From Hippasteria phrygiana (Eukaryota > Echinodermata > Asteroidea > Valvatida > Goniasteridae): a stretch of DNA of 64,000 bases. Each line of letters starts with the position of its first letter. Position 1 is the stretch's first letter. Below are positions 11,370 to 25,300 of this stretch, piece after piece. The stretch spans positions 62,001 through 126,000 of the forward strand of contig JAZGUH010000374.1 in the NCBI GenBank assembly GCA_037893225.1, read 5' to 3'. A program made the translations under genes and the position numbers. Under the pieces are notes generated by a model. The model did not search any database. It was given only the letters and a program-made list of their open reading frames with translations, and had not been told where the DNA came from.

Positions 11370-13027
11370 GCACAATGAATACACATTGATACAGTTCTGA
11401 CTAGTACGAGGGAGTCAACAGCGAAGCGTGTATACCTCATACGGTAAAATCATGGTATAAAGCGGTCATATTTTGTATGCTGATGCGCTCATTAACATTT
11501 TATATTAATTTGAGACCTAAGCTGGTTTTCTTATTGTATAAACAAAACAAAACACGTATTAACAAATAGGGATTTTGAGGGATGGGAATTTCACCAAAAG
11601 TCGCCTTATTTACCCCTATCAAATTAATTATTCACTAATAATTGTACTTGTATGCGTAGTTTACTGACATGGAACAGCTGTAAAAAGCGTCTTCAACTGT
11701 CAATGAATTTGAAGCAGGCGCGTGTCCAAAAAGATGTTTATGTTTTGTCATAATTTTGTTTTATTTGTTTGTTTGTGTTTGTTTGTTTGTTTCTTTGTTT
11801 GTTTGTTTGTTTGTTTATTTTATTGGGGAGTGGGGGGTGGCTACAATTATATAAACAAATAATTGGTAGATGGCTTGTTTTGATAATCCGATGTTCAGAA
11901 AGTTTCGTGAAAATTCCTTTCTGGGGGTAAAATATATTGTTGGGGGACCCTGCAGCAAAATAAAATTTAAACCTCATAAGATAAGGGGGAAAAACTTAAA
12001 ACAATCAAAAAAGACAACTGGCGATAAAACGGAATTGTTAAAACGAGTAACGGACGTACAAACGTAAACAAATTCTAAGCTGACCAGGGAGTGAACTTGA
12101 TTGCATTTATTGCAAAAAACATTGGTGCGCCCGGATTGTGTAATTTAATTGATTTGGATTTGTTGCTCTTACTTCTGTAATCCTGAAACATGGATATAAA
12201 AAGAGAAATAAAGAAGGGCGCCCTCGGTTTTTTTCTCTGAAATCGAATGATTTAATTTGCGGAATTCTTTTTTACGACATACGAGTTTTTCGACGTTGAG
12301 GGCGTTTATCCTGTTGCAATGACAGACCAAAAAACCCACTTTCAGTCACTGCTTAACATTTACAACGATTGTTTTCTCTTTAATTCTCTTGACAGTTTAT
12401 GTGATCTTACAAAACTTCCTCCCCATGAATTAGTTGAGAATTCACGACGTACACAATAACTGAAACTTCTAATCTAGTCCCATCACCCCAAGAATTAATG
12501 TCTAACTGAAACACTTAAAGCTGTAAAACTGCGACCATTTTAATAAAGAAAATAATGTATTCAACCTTGGTCCAGTATCATACCAATTTCAAGAAAATTA
12601 GTCTTGCAAGTCAGATGGATATTTTTAGGGCTAAGAATCTCTATCCCTAAAAGTTCAAGTTTGCGCTTACTTCTTAAAGTAACATGTTTTAAACAAATCC
12701 TAAGAACTTACCTGTTATGAAATAACGTACAAAATAGTTATCGTTTTAACAATTGCCAGCATGTGGTCTAACCGATTTTAGCAAAAAGCATTTGGAAAAT
12801 GCGCCACAGTAACTTCATATAGCTGATGCAAAAATGCACTGATGTTGTTTTTTATTCATGGCAATCATAAATAGTTAAGAATTAAAGCTGAAGTTAAAAT
12901 ACCAACAACAAAATCAACCCGGGAAATAATTTAACTGCAGTTCGGTTGGCAGAACTAAAAACAGTCTAATTTAAGAATATTTACGATAAGATCCCTTGTT
13001 ATTTATATTATAAAATTGTTGACAATG
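11370..13027. other. Intergenic sequence upstream of the dehydrogenase gene
   Basis: Apart from a TTTG microsatellite (about 11756-11824), I see no gene or recognised element. The stretch just above 11315 should hold the dehydrogenase promoter, but no TATA box or other decisive motif was recognised. Confidence 0.5.
11756..11824. repeat. (TTTG)n microsatellite
   Basis: Imperfect TTTG repeats run for about 70 bp, with TTTA and TTTC variants. Confidence 0.9.
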
Positions 13028-13388
13028 TCAGGGTTGCGGAAAAGACTGAACAGTCCTTCTTGGACCACTTCCCGGATAAAATATATAAATGCTAAAATAG
13101 CTGAATTATAAACTGTAAATAAAAACGAAACAATATTTAAAATTGAAATAATAAATAAAATTTATGAAATTCAACAGTAAAATGAAGTACAGCAATAAAT
13201 AATAGACTGAATAACGCTAAACGAGTATAAAAACTGTTGTATAATCTAAGAAGTACGAAATATGAATGAATAAAAGCGTATCATGTTACGAAAGACAAAT
13301 GTTTTCAAAGACGAATGTCTTATACTCACCCCTGCTTCGAAAAAGCCGTGCAGGCCAACATAGCCAGGATGACAAATCTCAGCATCAT
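13028..13388 (-). CDS. Candidate two-exon gene for a small secreted peptide (weak)
   Basis: Exon 1 (13330-13388) encodes MMLRFVILAMLACTAFSKQG, a convincing signal-peptide shape, followed by the donor GGG|GTGAGT. A longer start, MVQRHG, is possible at 13418. A compatible acceptor (TATTTTAG) at 13092 opens exon 2 (13028-13091). It would add about 20 residues, including GSGPRR, before TGA. The product would be about 40 residues. Phases fit, but exon 2 is short and unsupported by homology. Exon 1 could belong to another gene, or the match could be chance. Confidence 0.22.
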
Positions 13389-13419
13389 TATTGCGCATGC
13401 GCCGTGCCGTTGAACCATC

Positions 13420-16103
13420 AGTATGACGAAAAGCTCTCCCTGCGACTGTTTACCAACACAAGAATTGGGCTTGGTCTTTGCGCCAAAAGCGCCCATTTTA
13501 TGCGAAACTGACAAATAGTATAAAACCTCCTTTCATCTCGTGTAGCCACAGATCGCGCTTTACAGAGCCCAAAAATACTTTACCAAGTACAAACATTTTT
13601 TATAAAGCAGGCGCTTAAGAACTGTCGGAAATACCATTCCTGAAGTATGCGAGGGTATATTAAATAATTAGACAATTAAGAAAAATGAAGTACTTTATGT
13701 GAAGTAGATACAACTAATAGAATAGAAACAACTTGCATATTTAGCCAAAATGCATCCTGCACATGACTAAAATATTAGGTTGTGCACTTTTTTAGGGCTA
13801 GGCCATACCAGCACAATATCTTACATATTAAGTAGTGGAGTTAAGGCACGGTATTTTACGGGAGACGTCGGGTGTTGCTGCGGTTTTAGCAGCCAAATGG
13901 AACCACTACAATGTGTTTGTGCAGTCAAGCATGACATAAACAATAATCCAACAATGGATTGAAACTGCACAAACAGCGGCCAGTGGCGTCATCCGGCATG
14001 GTGACCCTGTTTTTTGCGCCCTATGGCGTCATCGGTACGCAAGGGGTTAAGTGAATAATTCAAGTGATAAAGTGGCACATAACTCATTAAACACAGACCT
14101 TCAATAACATAAATAGTTTAAACAGCAGAATGTACAACAGAGGTTAAGTGAACTGTTTGCCAACAACAACAATCTGAGGTTAAACATCGAATGCATTTCT
14201 ATTCACCGAGCCTTGATAATGTGTATTTTCTAGCAGTTTGGTGTTGATGGTTATTTTAGTCATTAAGTCTAAAAAGGTTAGGCAAGCCGAATATTTGCAA
14301 CAACAACACAATGTTTTGCAAAACTGTGTCATCACAAAGACAAGAGATTTTTCTTTGAACTGACGGTTTATTGCGGTTCAACGTCAATTTCCATCTAAAG
14401 TGTCATACACCTGTTTCATTATAATCTCTCAATAACACCATTATTCTTATTAATATTTGTTTCAAATTAAACTATTTGGATCGCAGTTTCGAAATTCAAA
14501 TCAGTAAATAACACCAATACTTTTAAATGTAGAGATTTTGTTATACATAAATCTTTATAATTATACTACAATAGATAATCTCATGCTCATTATAGACATT
14601 CCGATATTCACAGTTATTGCACGAAGGATATTAACTTTGTAAGATCAAAATAATTTCTAATACGCCACAAATTGAGTACAGGAATCAATGTTTTTGGTAC
14701 TAGCACAGGAAAAAACACAAAAATGTAAGTTTTCGAGTCGTTGTCATTGCCCAGCCCCAATCCTTGATTGAGGTCAATATTAACGAATCTTTCTTTAAGA
14801 TAACATTTCTTTTGAGAAAGATTTTTCAGTGTCGAACGTTATGCCTTATTCCTAAATTTGTGTTATGTCATTTCAGATCGAAAGCAGTTTGTAGCATTGT
14901 GTTACATAATTGTAATTCATTTGAGGATAAACATTAATTGTTGTCATTGATACAATTACATTACATATTAACAAAATCAACGAAATAGTTCGTTCGCTCT
15001 CAGAAATCATGCGTTTGTGTTTTAGAAAGAAATCTACTAACGAGTCCATCGAATCCTTAAAACAAATCGAGGACAAATAATACCCAAGCAATTTGTAAAA
15101 TGCAAATTTTGATTTTGTCAACAATATGGAACGGGGAACAGAGGGGGAATGGCATAAATTAAATTTCTGGAAACAGGACACATCACTGGAAGTAATGCTC
15201 TGTAAAAAGAAACTTCCTGGTTTTCTGTAGACACCCGGAGGAATCGAACATAATCCAAATACAGGAAATTATGAAGCTTGCTGAGTTATTCATTGGTTTT
15301 CTAGCAAAGTCACATATTTACTGCTTCAGCTGCTTTTAGGATGTTTACTGTTAAATCAAATCAAATGAAATACACAACAAATTCCTAGTATCAATTCATT
15401 CTCTAAAAATAAACTGGTTCATTGAACAAAATCAAATATTATTTTGTTTTGAAATGTGACTTATAGTACAGGATGAGCTGTATATCAATGGAACATAATC
15501 TAAAACGAGTCCAAAATCTCTCATGTCCAAGATTTTGTGAGTTGTTTATGTAATGTTCGGGCCACTTTTCATAAGGAAATAAGGATGGAGTTTGCACAAT
15601 GGGTACGATCTAAAACTCAGTATCGCGATGAAGATAATTATGAAACTTTTAAGAGTGGCTTTGTATCTTAAGTATCCGTTGTGAAAATTATCTAACGTAT
15701 CAATTTTGACACCCCAAAAAACGGGTTCTACGAATGTGGAACATTCAAACATTCCATCAGACTAAAGTAATTTTTCTCTCCATTTTATGCTAACATTCTT
15801 GAAGAGGTTCATGAATCTTTTTGACAACGGCCCTTGAGTTGAGTTTCAGCTGAGTTGAGTACCCGACGTTGGTTGACATAGGAACATGAAAAATCTAAAA
15901 TGGCTGCCGAGTGTGGAACGACTGTTTTTGTTAACAAATCGTGGTTTGGAAATGGTTCTAGTTTTGGCAATTGAGTTGGGGAATAGATGGAGACGAAGCC
16001 AACGACAAAGCCGCTAATGTTTGAGCGGTGGCCTCGGTGTGGTGTATGGGTCGTCTAATTTGATCAACGGAGATCACGACGACATTGACTTAAAAACTGC
16101 TAT
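13420..16103. other. Intergenic region downstream of ChAT
   Basis: AT-rich, with only short open frames on both strands and no recognisable domains. The proximal part (about 15.5-16.1 kb) is expected to include the ChAT 3' UTR. An AATAAA overlaps the stop codon (minus strand, 16103-16108), which is too close to be a likely poly(A) signal. Confidence 0.5.
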
Positions 16104-16334
16104 TTATTTGACGATGTGGTTGTTATTGTTGAGCGATGTCCGTGTACACAACGCGTGCATATCATTCAAACTCTTGAAGAGTTTATCGCGGAAGACTTCA
16201 GAGGATGTAGTGGGGTAACTCTTCCACGACGCGATGGCGAAGAGAATGTAGTCTTCATGCGGGTTGTAGGCGGCGCCATAGCCGTCTGGTACCACAGCGC
16301 CGTAACACATGAACGTATCCAGCTTGGTCAGGAC
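16104..16334 (-). CDS. CHAT: ChAT last coding exon
   Basis: It encodes [18 protein letters not shown], then [19 protein letters not shown], and ends [11 protein letters not shown]. It matches vertebrate CYGPVVPNGYGACYNP. Acceptor AAATTGGTTAG. Confidence 0.96.
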   Translation of the reverse strand, partial: VLTKLDTFMCYGAVVPDGYGAAYNPHEDYILFAIASWKSYPTTSSEVFRDKLFKSLNDMHALCTRTSLNNNNHIVK

Positions 16335-19300
16335 CTAACCAATTTCAAATTCACACGAAACTGTTTTATTTAGCATTTACTAACGAACGGATGGTGACGA
16401 AGGCTTTTCGAGAAATTCGTTTTCTTAGATGACACACTTTTGAATTGTCATGAACTCCGGAGATATTCATTTTTGACGCAACTACTTGCTTGGAAATTTC
16501 AAGCTTCGGTGTTTTGGGCCGCAGAACCAATTTTTATATCACCCACAGTAAACGTCGAGCCCAATCGTTTTAAAATCCACTTTTTTGACAAATTGAAAAG
16601 TTCGGATAATAGTTTTAAAAAAATCAAACGAATTGCCAAGGGAAAAAATTTTCAAAAACAAATGTTAAGGAAATGTTTACGACAGAGACAGTATTTTTGT
16701 TACTGTACGCGATATTATTGTCTTTTTTTCAAACATGGAGTTCACATACCTGGCTGGTGCTTAAGTTGAAGTAGTTACTTCTTCGGTAGGACTCATCAGT
16801 GAAGATCTCAGGTATGGGCTCCCCGAGTTCTCGCGAGAGTTCGCGGAGTCCGAGAAGATGACAGTCAAAGCCTTGCCCCAAAATATTCTACATTAAACGA
16901 ACATTTAAAGGAAAGAAAAAGGCTTAATTTTCTTAGAAACTTTTGAAGATAGTATCAACTTCGTGCAAAAAGATACCATTCAGGTAAATATTAAAAGAAC
17001 ATACTCACTGTAATACAGATATCCGTTTGACGTTGTATTGCAGCCCGAAGAAGATCTATTTTTTCTAGTTCCTGGGTACAGAAAATGTGCAATTTGATAA
17101 CTAAAAATATGTGTCCAGTATTAAAATATGTATCCGGTAAATTATGGAGTGTTCAATTTTCATAATTTCGAAGGTCTTTGCGCACATGAAAACGTACCGT
17201 ATTAAAGTTTCTTAATTTTAGACAGTCTCTGTTTGTTTGAATAAAAAATTGAAACACGAATTATATAATTTGCGGCACATTTTGAAGGCTACATTATTTA
17301 CTGGATACAAAAGAAATCAACAGAAATGTTCGGAGCGCTAGCCAAAAAGATTCGTAGTTTTAAAAACAATGGGAGACTTTAGAGAAACTGGTGGCGGCAG
17401 ACATAACGGTCCTTTTTGCTAGTTCTGAGCATGTGCGCGTAAGTTAATCTGAGTCTGACTTACTGTAGCCGGGCGATCTCCGATCATCGAGCGCGAGAAT
17501 TCCAGAGCTTCCGCCGTGGTGGCCCGGATGTTGTCCACTCTGCCCTCCAAAAAGCGTCGTGTGGAGGCGCTCTCGTAGGTTGACGTCAGGTGTCCGTAGA
17601 TCCTTCGAATTGGAAAAGAAATAAAGTCAAAACCATGCGTAAATAAGAAGAAATTCGGCTGATCCCCGGATAAAAGTATCCTATATCATGCACGTCAAGC
17701 CATGCTAATATTACATTTTTATAAAGTAGAGGGCGCTATTTGGTTTAGGTGAATACAAAAGTGGACAAAGGGTAAATACAAAAGAGTTGCCCAAAACAAA
17801 CAGCGCCTCCTATATTGTGTCCTCCATTTCTCACAAAAGCTAATGCTTCCATGCACCACATCACAATCACCATAGCTTACTAGTGCACTGCACAGAACAA
17901 AAGACAATGTGTGTGCATCATGGCCACAGACTTCCAGATATATTTGAAAATCCTGTAACTGTAACACACACAAATGCGCATCCATTGAAGAGGTCCGCTT
18001 TTTTTTATATCCATAACGGTATAACCATTTTGTATCTTGGCACCATGCAGATCTTTTAATAAACTTAATAAAAATGTACATCAGAGGTTACCTAAAGTAG
18101 GTGAACTGCAGAGCTAACTGAATAAACGCGTCCGGGCTCATGTTCTGTGATTTGGGGAATCCTTTGCCAAACTTCGTATACCGGAGAAGCTTCAGGTCAA
18201 AATCCTCTACAAGTCTGCAGAAGAAAAGGAAGTTACAATGGCAGGTGTAAAGGTGAAGTTTGGGGGGAAAATTAAGGAACTGAGTTTGTAAACTGTGACT
18301 TCATATCGATAATTTCTTTCACCAATAAGGTATACCACATAAGGATATGCAGAAGTTTGAGAGGAGTCTGTTGCTTTCATCGAGGGCCCAACGGCTGTTT
18401 CATTTGTCACAATTTCGTCAAAAAAGCACGTGAATCAACAACAAAAAATTCAAGAAATCTTGAGTTTGGATAGGATCCAAATGTGGTTTGTTTGTTTGTT
18501 TGTTTGTTTGTTTGTTCATTCAATTAGTGGCAGGTTCAAGAAGTTAGATGCATACGAGTAAATATGTAAATAATTCAACTACCTGTCCATTCTTATTCTG
18601 GCTGTCTCGATATCTTCGATGCTTTCTGCTGACAGCTTCCATCTAAGTACTCGTGGGCAGGGTAGCTCACATATCGACTGGGCTCGTGTCAACTTCCGCT
18701 TATGTGTCTCCGAATCGCTGCAACGTAAAAAGCGAGATCAGTCGTAGTTTGAGAAAGTGTTGAAGGATATGGTCGGAGGCGTAGTGCCTTTAAAAGCCAT
18801 GCTAACCTGCCGTTGATGGATTCGTTTTGCACTGCTACTTAAGTTCCAATCATTAAACTCTACAACATTGTCTGATTCCAGACACTCAGCTTTGGTATTT
18901 TAGGCACTTGGTGTGGTTGTCATGGCAACATCCATACTTACATGTATCTGAGAAGATGTTCGACCAGTTGGACAACTGCGACGCCCTCTGACGGCGAGTG
19001 TTCGTAATTCAGTCCGCACGTCCCATCATCTCCGATTATGAACTGCACAGAGAATAGATAATGACGATGAAAGTTAATTTGTCTTCACAATCCTCCGGTT
19101 AAAAAGAAACAGTTTGTATTTGTTATACTTGCAACAGACATACTGCACCATGTTGGGCAACGTGGAAAAAATTCTTCCTCTATACATCAGGTTGAATAAA
19201 ACAATGACACGCATTAATGAAAATTCAATTTCTTTCTTTCAGAAATGCTCGCTGAACACAATTGGAACAATCTCTGCAAATGTAAAGGTCTCGATCTAGA

Positions 19301-22300
19301 TTGCGCGAATCAAACAAGTTGATTAAACAATTATGTGATTATTTCCCCCTGATATGAACATAATTTTATTTTGTCCAAACTGATGACAAACACTGAAATA
19401 TTTTCCTTCAAAATGAGTTGATAACAATTCTACTGTTGGTGATGACTGTCGAGAGCTGGAATACCACATACCCTTTCTGTTTGTTTATTCATTTATTTTG
19501 GTTCACTTGAATGTTTACTATATATTGTCTTCAATTTGTCTATGTATTGCACTGTATTTTGTTTGTCTTGTTAATTTTTTTTAAGGAATTGGAAATACCA
19601 TTTTATAAATACAACCACACAGAAATACATAAAGATAGACGTTTCCGGATGGTCGTAGTTCCAGCTTGCTCCTTCCTTTTCCGAATGTCAAAACTATGAT
19701 TAATTTCATTGCATTTAAATTCTGACTTCAGAATGCCAAGTCAAAGTAAAAAGAAAATTCTCCACGTGCTGTAATAGACATCCCGAGTATTGATTTAAGC
19801 CGCCGGCTAAAGCAAATAAAGTCAACGGCTGTCAATTCGTTTTTGAGACTGTCCCAGCCCTTTATCGAACGCCCAACTAAGCTGATTAAAATATTACCCA
19901 GAGAGCCAGGCGGAAAATTAAATAAATCGCTCTTGATTTGCGCGAATTGCAAACTGCGCGAAGCCTAGCTTTCTCTTTCTTTTGGATGAAAAATAATAAG
20001 TGAATTTTTGTAAACTATGACGGCGAGTACTCGCATATGCCCACCTGAGGTCGCACCTAATTTTTACGCACAGGTTGAGTGAATTGGCTTTATGTATCAA
20101 AACGCCTATGGCTTTTCGTCAAGTGCGTGAATTTCAGTCGCAAATATATTCTATTATATCTTGCAATGCAGCAGATAAAAACAGAAACTGTGTAATTGCC
20201 AGACAAGACTTGTGGATATTTTTTGCTTTGCACTGTTAAAGTTAAAGACTTGCTCCTGCATGGGTACATTTTCCTATTTATTAATATTTACGAAAACAGT
20301 TCAGTTAGATTACTATCAATATTAGAGTGTGCACATGTTTAAAATAAACGTGAAAAATTTAAAGTTGGCTTGGCGAATTAGCTGTTTCTGTTGTGTTAAG
20401 ATTCTTGCTGCCACTTCGCTGATATTCGGCGCTGTGTACCAAACTTACAATGTCATATCTTCAATGGCGTGGCAAGCGCTGTTTATCGCTGATGACGTCA
20501 GACAGTTTTGTGGATGGTGGCAAGCCCTATCCTAAGTTGTGATATACACAAATGCATCAAAATAATGATTTTGTATGTATTCATGTATTGTTTTAGAACC
20601 ATTTGAAACATTTCACCTGTTTTGATATATTTAAAGCTTTAATATCAATTGTAGAAAATTAACAGTGAAAGGCCTGGGGCTTGGTATGGACTGCAGGCTA
20701 TCTGGAATACCACCCACCTGCATAGTTTTGTCGAACCACCTGTTACCGCTATTGAGTGCCGTACCTCCCCCGTGTAGCATCTGATGAGCCATTGGCTCGT
20801 CGTCTGCGTCAATGGGCTTGCCCACTTCAGCCGGGGGGTGTCCCATATTGGCATCCAGGCACAAGACGAATATACAGCGTTCGATCATGTCCAGGGAATC
20901 ACGATTCGTGGAGTCTGCATTCCAGAGAAAAATAAACATAAAATGTTTAAATCAGAAATCGTTTCTAGATTTATAAATACATTTCGTGCCTATTACTCCA
21001 TGACTTGTTTGTGCAATGTAGCTCGAAAAGTTTACTTCCTTATGATTGACATGCAAACATCGGATTTAGTCGAAGTGACAAAAGTTACAGAATAGAGCTT
21101 CTCTGAATACATCTTGTGCCGATCTGCTAAAGGTCGTATAAATTCAGGGCAAAGTAATTATTGTACTTCCTATGGACAACATGATTTATGTTAAGGAGAA
21201 TACATGAGAAAGTGTGGATTTGTAATTTAAGAATTCACGAGGCGCGAAGCGCCGAGTGAATTCTTAAATTACGAATCCACACTTGCGAGTGTATTCTCTG
21301 ACTTAAACCATTGCGTCAACAGAAGTACATGTATTGTCATTAACTATCCAGTTAAGTTAAGATAAAAAGGAATGCATATCTCGTACCGTGGCCATTATTA
21401 AGAGACGTAATTTACATAAAGGAGTTTTTCGAGGCTCTTACGTAATCAAGCTCTGGATTAGGGTTGAGAAAATGATTAACACTTTACTAAAGATTCGTAG
21501 TTCCGAATCCACACTTTTTGACCAGTATAACAGATTCGTAGTTCCGAATCCACACTTTGAACAATAGTGTGACGTCATAGCAATGGTTTAATAAATTACG
21601 AATCCACACTTTCTCATGTATTCTCCTTAACATAGTCAGTCGGATCTATACGCGCGAAGCGGCAAAGTTAAAGAACAAACGAAGAGTCATACATAAGCTT
21701 CGCTGCCCACCCCGATTCTGCTAAACCAGGTACTTCTATATCCTTACCTAATGCAATTGCCAATACATCAGAAAGCCAAACATGATTTATACCGTTCCGG
21801 TATCTGGTGTGTCTTTCCTCAAGCAAAGCTCTCTCTGCCCACGGATTGCGCGGGAAAAAACTCACATCCCACCGCCGGGAGCGCCTGCTGTATGACTTGA
21901 TTAATATTTGTAACTTCCGGATCTGGCCAAGTGACCGTATAATATATAGGTTGCTGAAGGCACATTCAATCAGCGGTTGGTTCTGTCAAGGTAAAGTGGT
22001 ACAGCGATAGCAGAATGCAGATAAATATATTGCTATTTGTCTTGGGTACTTGAGCCTGGTACAACCTCGTGTCCTAGATTCGTCTTAGTCAAAAGGAGCT
22101 TAGACAATCTACAAACAGAGCCGGTTCATTTGAAGTTCATTGCGATGAGAACCAACCAAGAACTACATTCAGCAATGACATTGGCAGTCACATGAACGAA
22201 AACTAGCGTTATCGAATCAAAAAGGATTAAACTGGGCCAGAAGCCACCAGTACAAACCCACAAACTCGATGGGGGGGGGGGGGGGTGAAGTAGTTAAGAC

Positions 22301-25300
22301 GTCTAAGACTGCGTTTAAGCAGTAGAGGTTTTAAATCATAATGGAGATAAAAAACCTGTGATTTTTATTTCCTCACAGGTTCTGCGAAAGCACTGAGCAT
22401 AAAATTATGCAGGCAAGTTTTGGTTATGAAACTATTGGGATGCTTTTTTCTTTGTTTTTATCACAACATTTAGTATCAAGACGCGTCCTCTAAATACGTA
22501 AATACGTAAATGGTCGTGTGTTCGCCCGAGTACGCCAGTTTCATTTTGTGGTAAATTGTAATAACAACATTATACGAATCAAGTCGGAACAGCAGGTTAA
22601 TACTGAACATGTGCACTTTAATTCGAACTTTGATTTCCAATGTTCATGTGAAACTGTCTGATATTCCATGAAGTTCCAATAGGGAAACTGCGCGGCTGTG
22701 GCAGCAATTAAACGTTGTCAGCTTTTTAACATAGACTTGTTTTCCCCTCCCCGAACATCCCGTTTTCATGCTCAATTTGACAGTCTTTCGTATGTTCACA
22801 CAAATAAAGCCGATGACATCAAGCGATATGACTTTCTATTTGTGAACACGGCTAGTTGAGTACAGTGCAAATACTCCTAGGGTAACTCACGTTAAACGTC
22901 ATGTTCGTTGACGATTGCACAAGATGACGAATTATTGTGATTTTCTGACACCGCATGTACTTACTTAAGAGTTGTACGTGGAAAAGCTGAAAATAATGAT
23001 TAGCTGTAATAGTTATCATTCTTTTCATTTCATTGCTGTTTGAATTTGCCCAGGTAATAGCATCATTACTATTTTGGATCAGACAAAAATACTACAAATT
23101 ACAAATAAAGACGTTACCGGAAAATGTAACTCATTTAAAAAGAATAAACACATAAACTGACAGGAGCGGGATTTATCAGTATCTTTGTTTAGAGGCGCCA
23201 GGCTTCTTCCTAAAATTTATTCTGAAATAAGTTGGACAAAATGTAAATATTTATAACTTTATTTATACTCTAAGTCAAGCACTTTCGGGATAACACGTAG
23301 TTGGCTAGACTTCTGCTTCAAGCACTTTCTACGCGGTCTTCTCGGCCAATTAGCCAATCAACAATTCCCTGGTTGCGCAGTAGACTGCCTAATAGAATCA
23401 AATTTTCAAAATGATTCTATTTGCGTATTAATGGTCACATAAGGAATACTGAATACCACGGTCCAATAAATTCAATTTTATCTTTAAAATAGATTATATG
23501 AAAGCTTTGTTAAATGTTCGTTTCCTACTTTCCATATTCATGACCGTTTGAAGGCGCTCTCTAAATTAATTTTAGGTTTATACAATAAGTTAATCCAACT
23601 AGCACAGCTACAAAATTTGGGGAATGTGTTTTGCCAAACTTAAGTCTCGTGCTATACATAAATATTTTAGAAACAGATTTGCTATTGTTTCAGTTACTTA
23701 CTTTTTCAAGCTCGTATCTGGCCGCAGAATGCATTTCGGAAATCGTGACTGTCATGACGGCCTGCGAGCACAAAGCCCCAATTTCATTTACAAAATGAAA
23801 CATTATTTTGATCAGGATAATACTGGGCATTAAAGTCTTTGTCAAGAGTCATCTGACAGCCAGCCCTACGGAACTTTTTTTTCTACTGAGCTAGCGATTT
23901 ACTTGTCGGCTTCTCTGATATATCAGCATGTTGATGAAGAAGTTACCAAACGTCAAAGACCTAGTTAAACATGGATTCAAATAGGATTTCACGTTACACT
24001 TTGTACTTAGGAAATTTACTGATTGATACTTTGGATGAATACTGGATAAGCTTGGCTTGCAGTAGCCAGCCAAATAAAAACCATTAAAGGGGCCGTGCAA
24101 TAGATTTTCATTTATTTATTTATTTATTTATTTATTTATTACATTACATTTCTTTACCCAGGGTGTGCCCAAACAGTTACTTGTTTACATTCGAGCCATG
24201 CATACATTTTTAATTAAAAAGGAATATTTACACACATACAAAATATTTACACAAATATAAGAATACCTACACAAATAAATCTATTTACGGTTACCTTTTC
24301 AACTCTCCCAGTAGAAGCCTATTGCTGATTTACGGGATGGGCGAAAAACCCGCGAAAAAAAACTTTTTGGGAAAACAAGGGGACATTCCCATCCGGCTAC
24401 AAAGTATTATGGCAACCAAGTTTATAACTCCGTAAATAAGCGGAAATGGCAGAAATATCACTGATGGATGGCTTTACGTAGCTCCGATTTAAATGTACAT
24501 ACATGGACACATGTAGGACAGCGTTATATCCATGTTACAATAAATGTCTAAGTACTCTGTAGCAATTTGTGGGAGTAATGACAAAAGCCAACGCATGACG
24601 TCATAAGAGGTACATTGTGTCTCCATGGCATTGTGTACAACAATATCAAACATGTTTACATTTTCACGGCGAGGTTTCTATGTTTTAGTTGATTTCCAAA
24701 TTAATTATAATAGCTCATCGTTCCTTCTGTTACCAATCAGAAATTGCGCCCTCTTGGACGACTATAATTGGAAAGACTTTTAAAGAATTAAAAACCACCA
24801 ATGTGAATACTTTTGAAGACTAAATGAAAACAGGCACTTGGATCATGTTGGTATTGTTGTTTAGAGTAAGACATATTTCAAAACAGGTTGAATAGTCTAA
24901 ATAGCCCTTTAAATTATTGCACTAATAAACGAAGACCGTCCACCCACCTTTGATGAGTTTTTTCCTGGACAATGCCCACTCTATCCGGCTCATTGTCGAC
25001 AGTAACCCAACCGCATGTGGTTCTGGATTCTCCGCCGAGACGTCCACGATGCGTTTCAACTGACTAAGAAGATCCTGCTCACTCAACCGTTTGAAATTTA
25101 CGATAACGTCCAGTACAAAAAACTGAGAAAGAAACATAGGACAGCGTCGATTTTCTCCAGCGTTTAAATTAAATTCTTTCTTAATTTAAGGGTCTTATTA
25201 TTTTGTTCCCTCAGCTCTAACCCTATACAATTTCATTTGGTGTGACCTTTTAAGTTTGTGTGGGGAAGGGAGAACAACTTGAACATTTTGATGTTTCAGT

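Larger units (their letters stand above)
20915..24947. other. ChAT intron between coding exons 6 and 7 (4 kb)
   Basis: It contains the nested-palindrome element at 21187-21634, an unidentified open frame at 21668-21880, a poly(G) tract near 22270 and a (TTTA)n run at about 24110-24140. The remainder is unremarkable AT-rich DNA. Confidence 0.6.
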
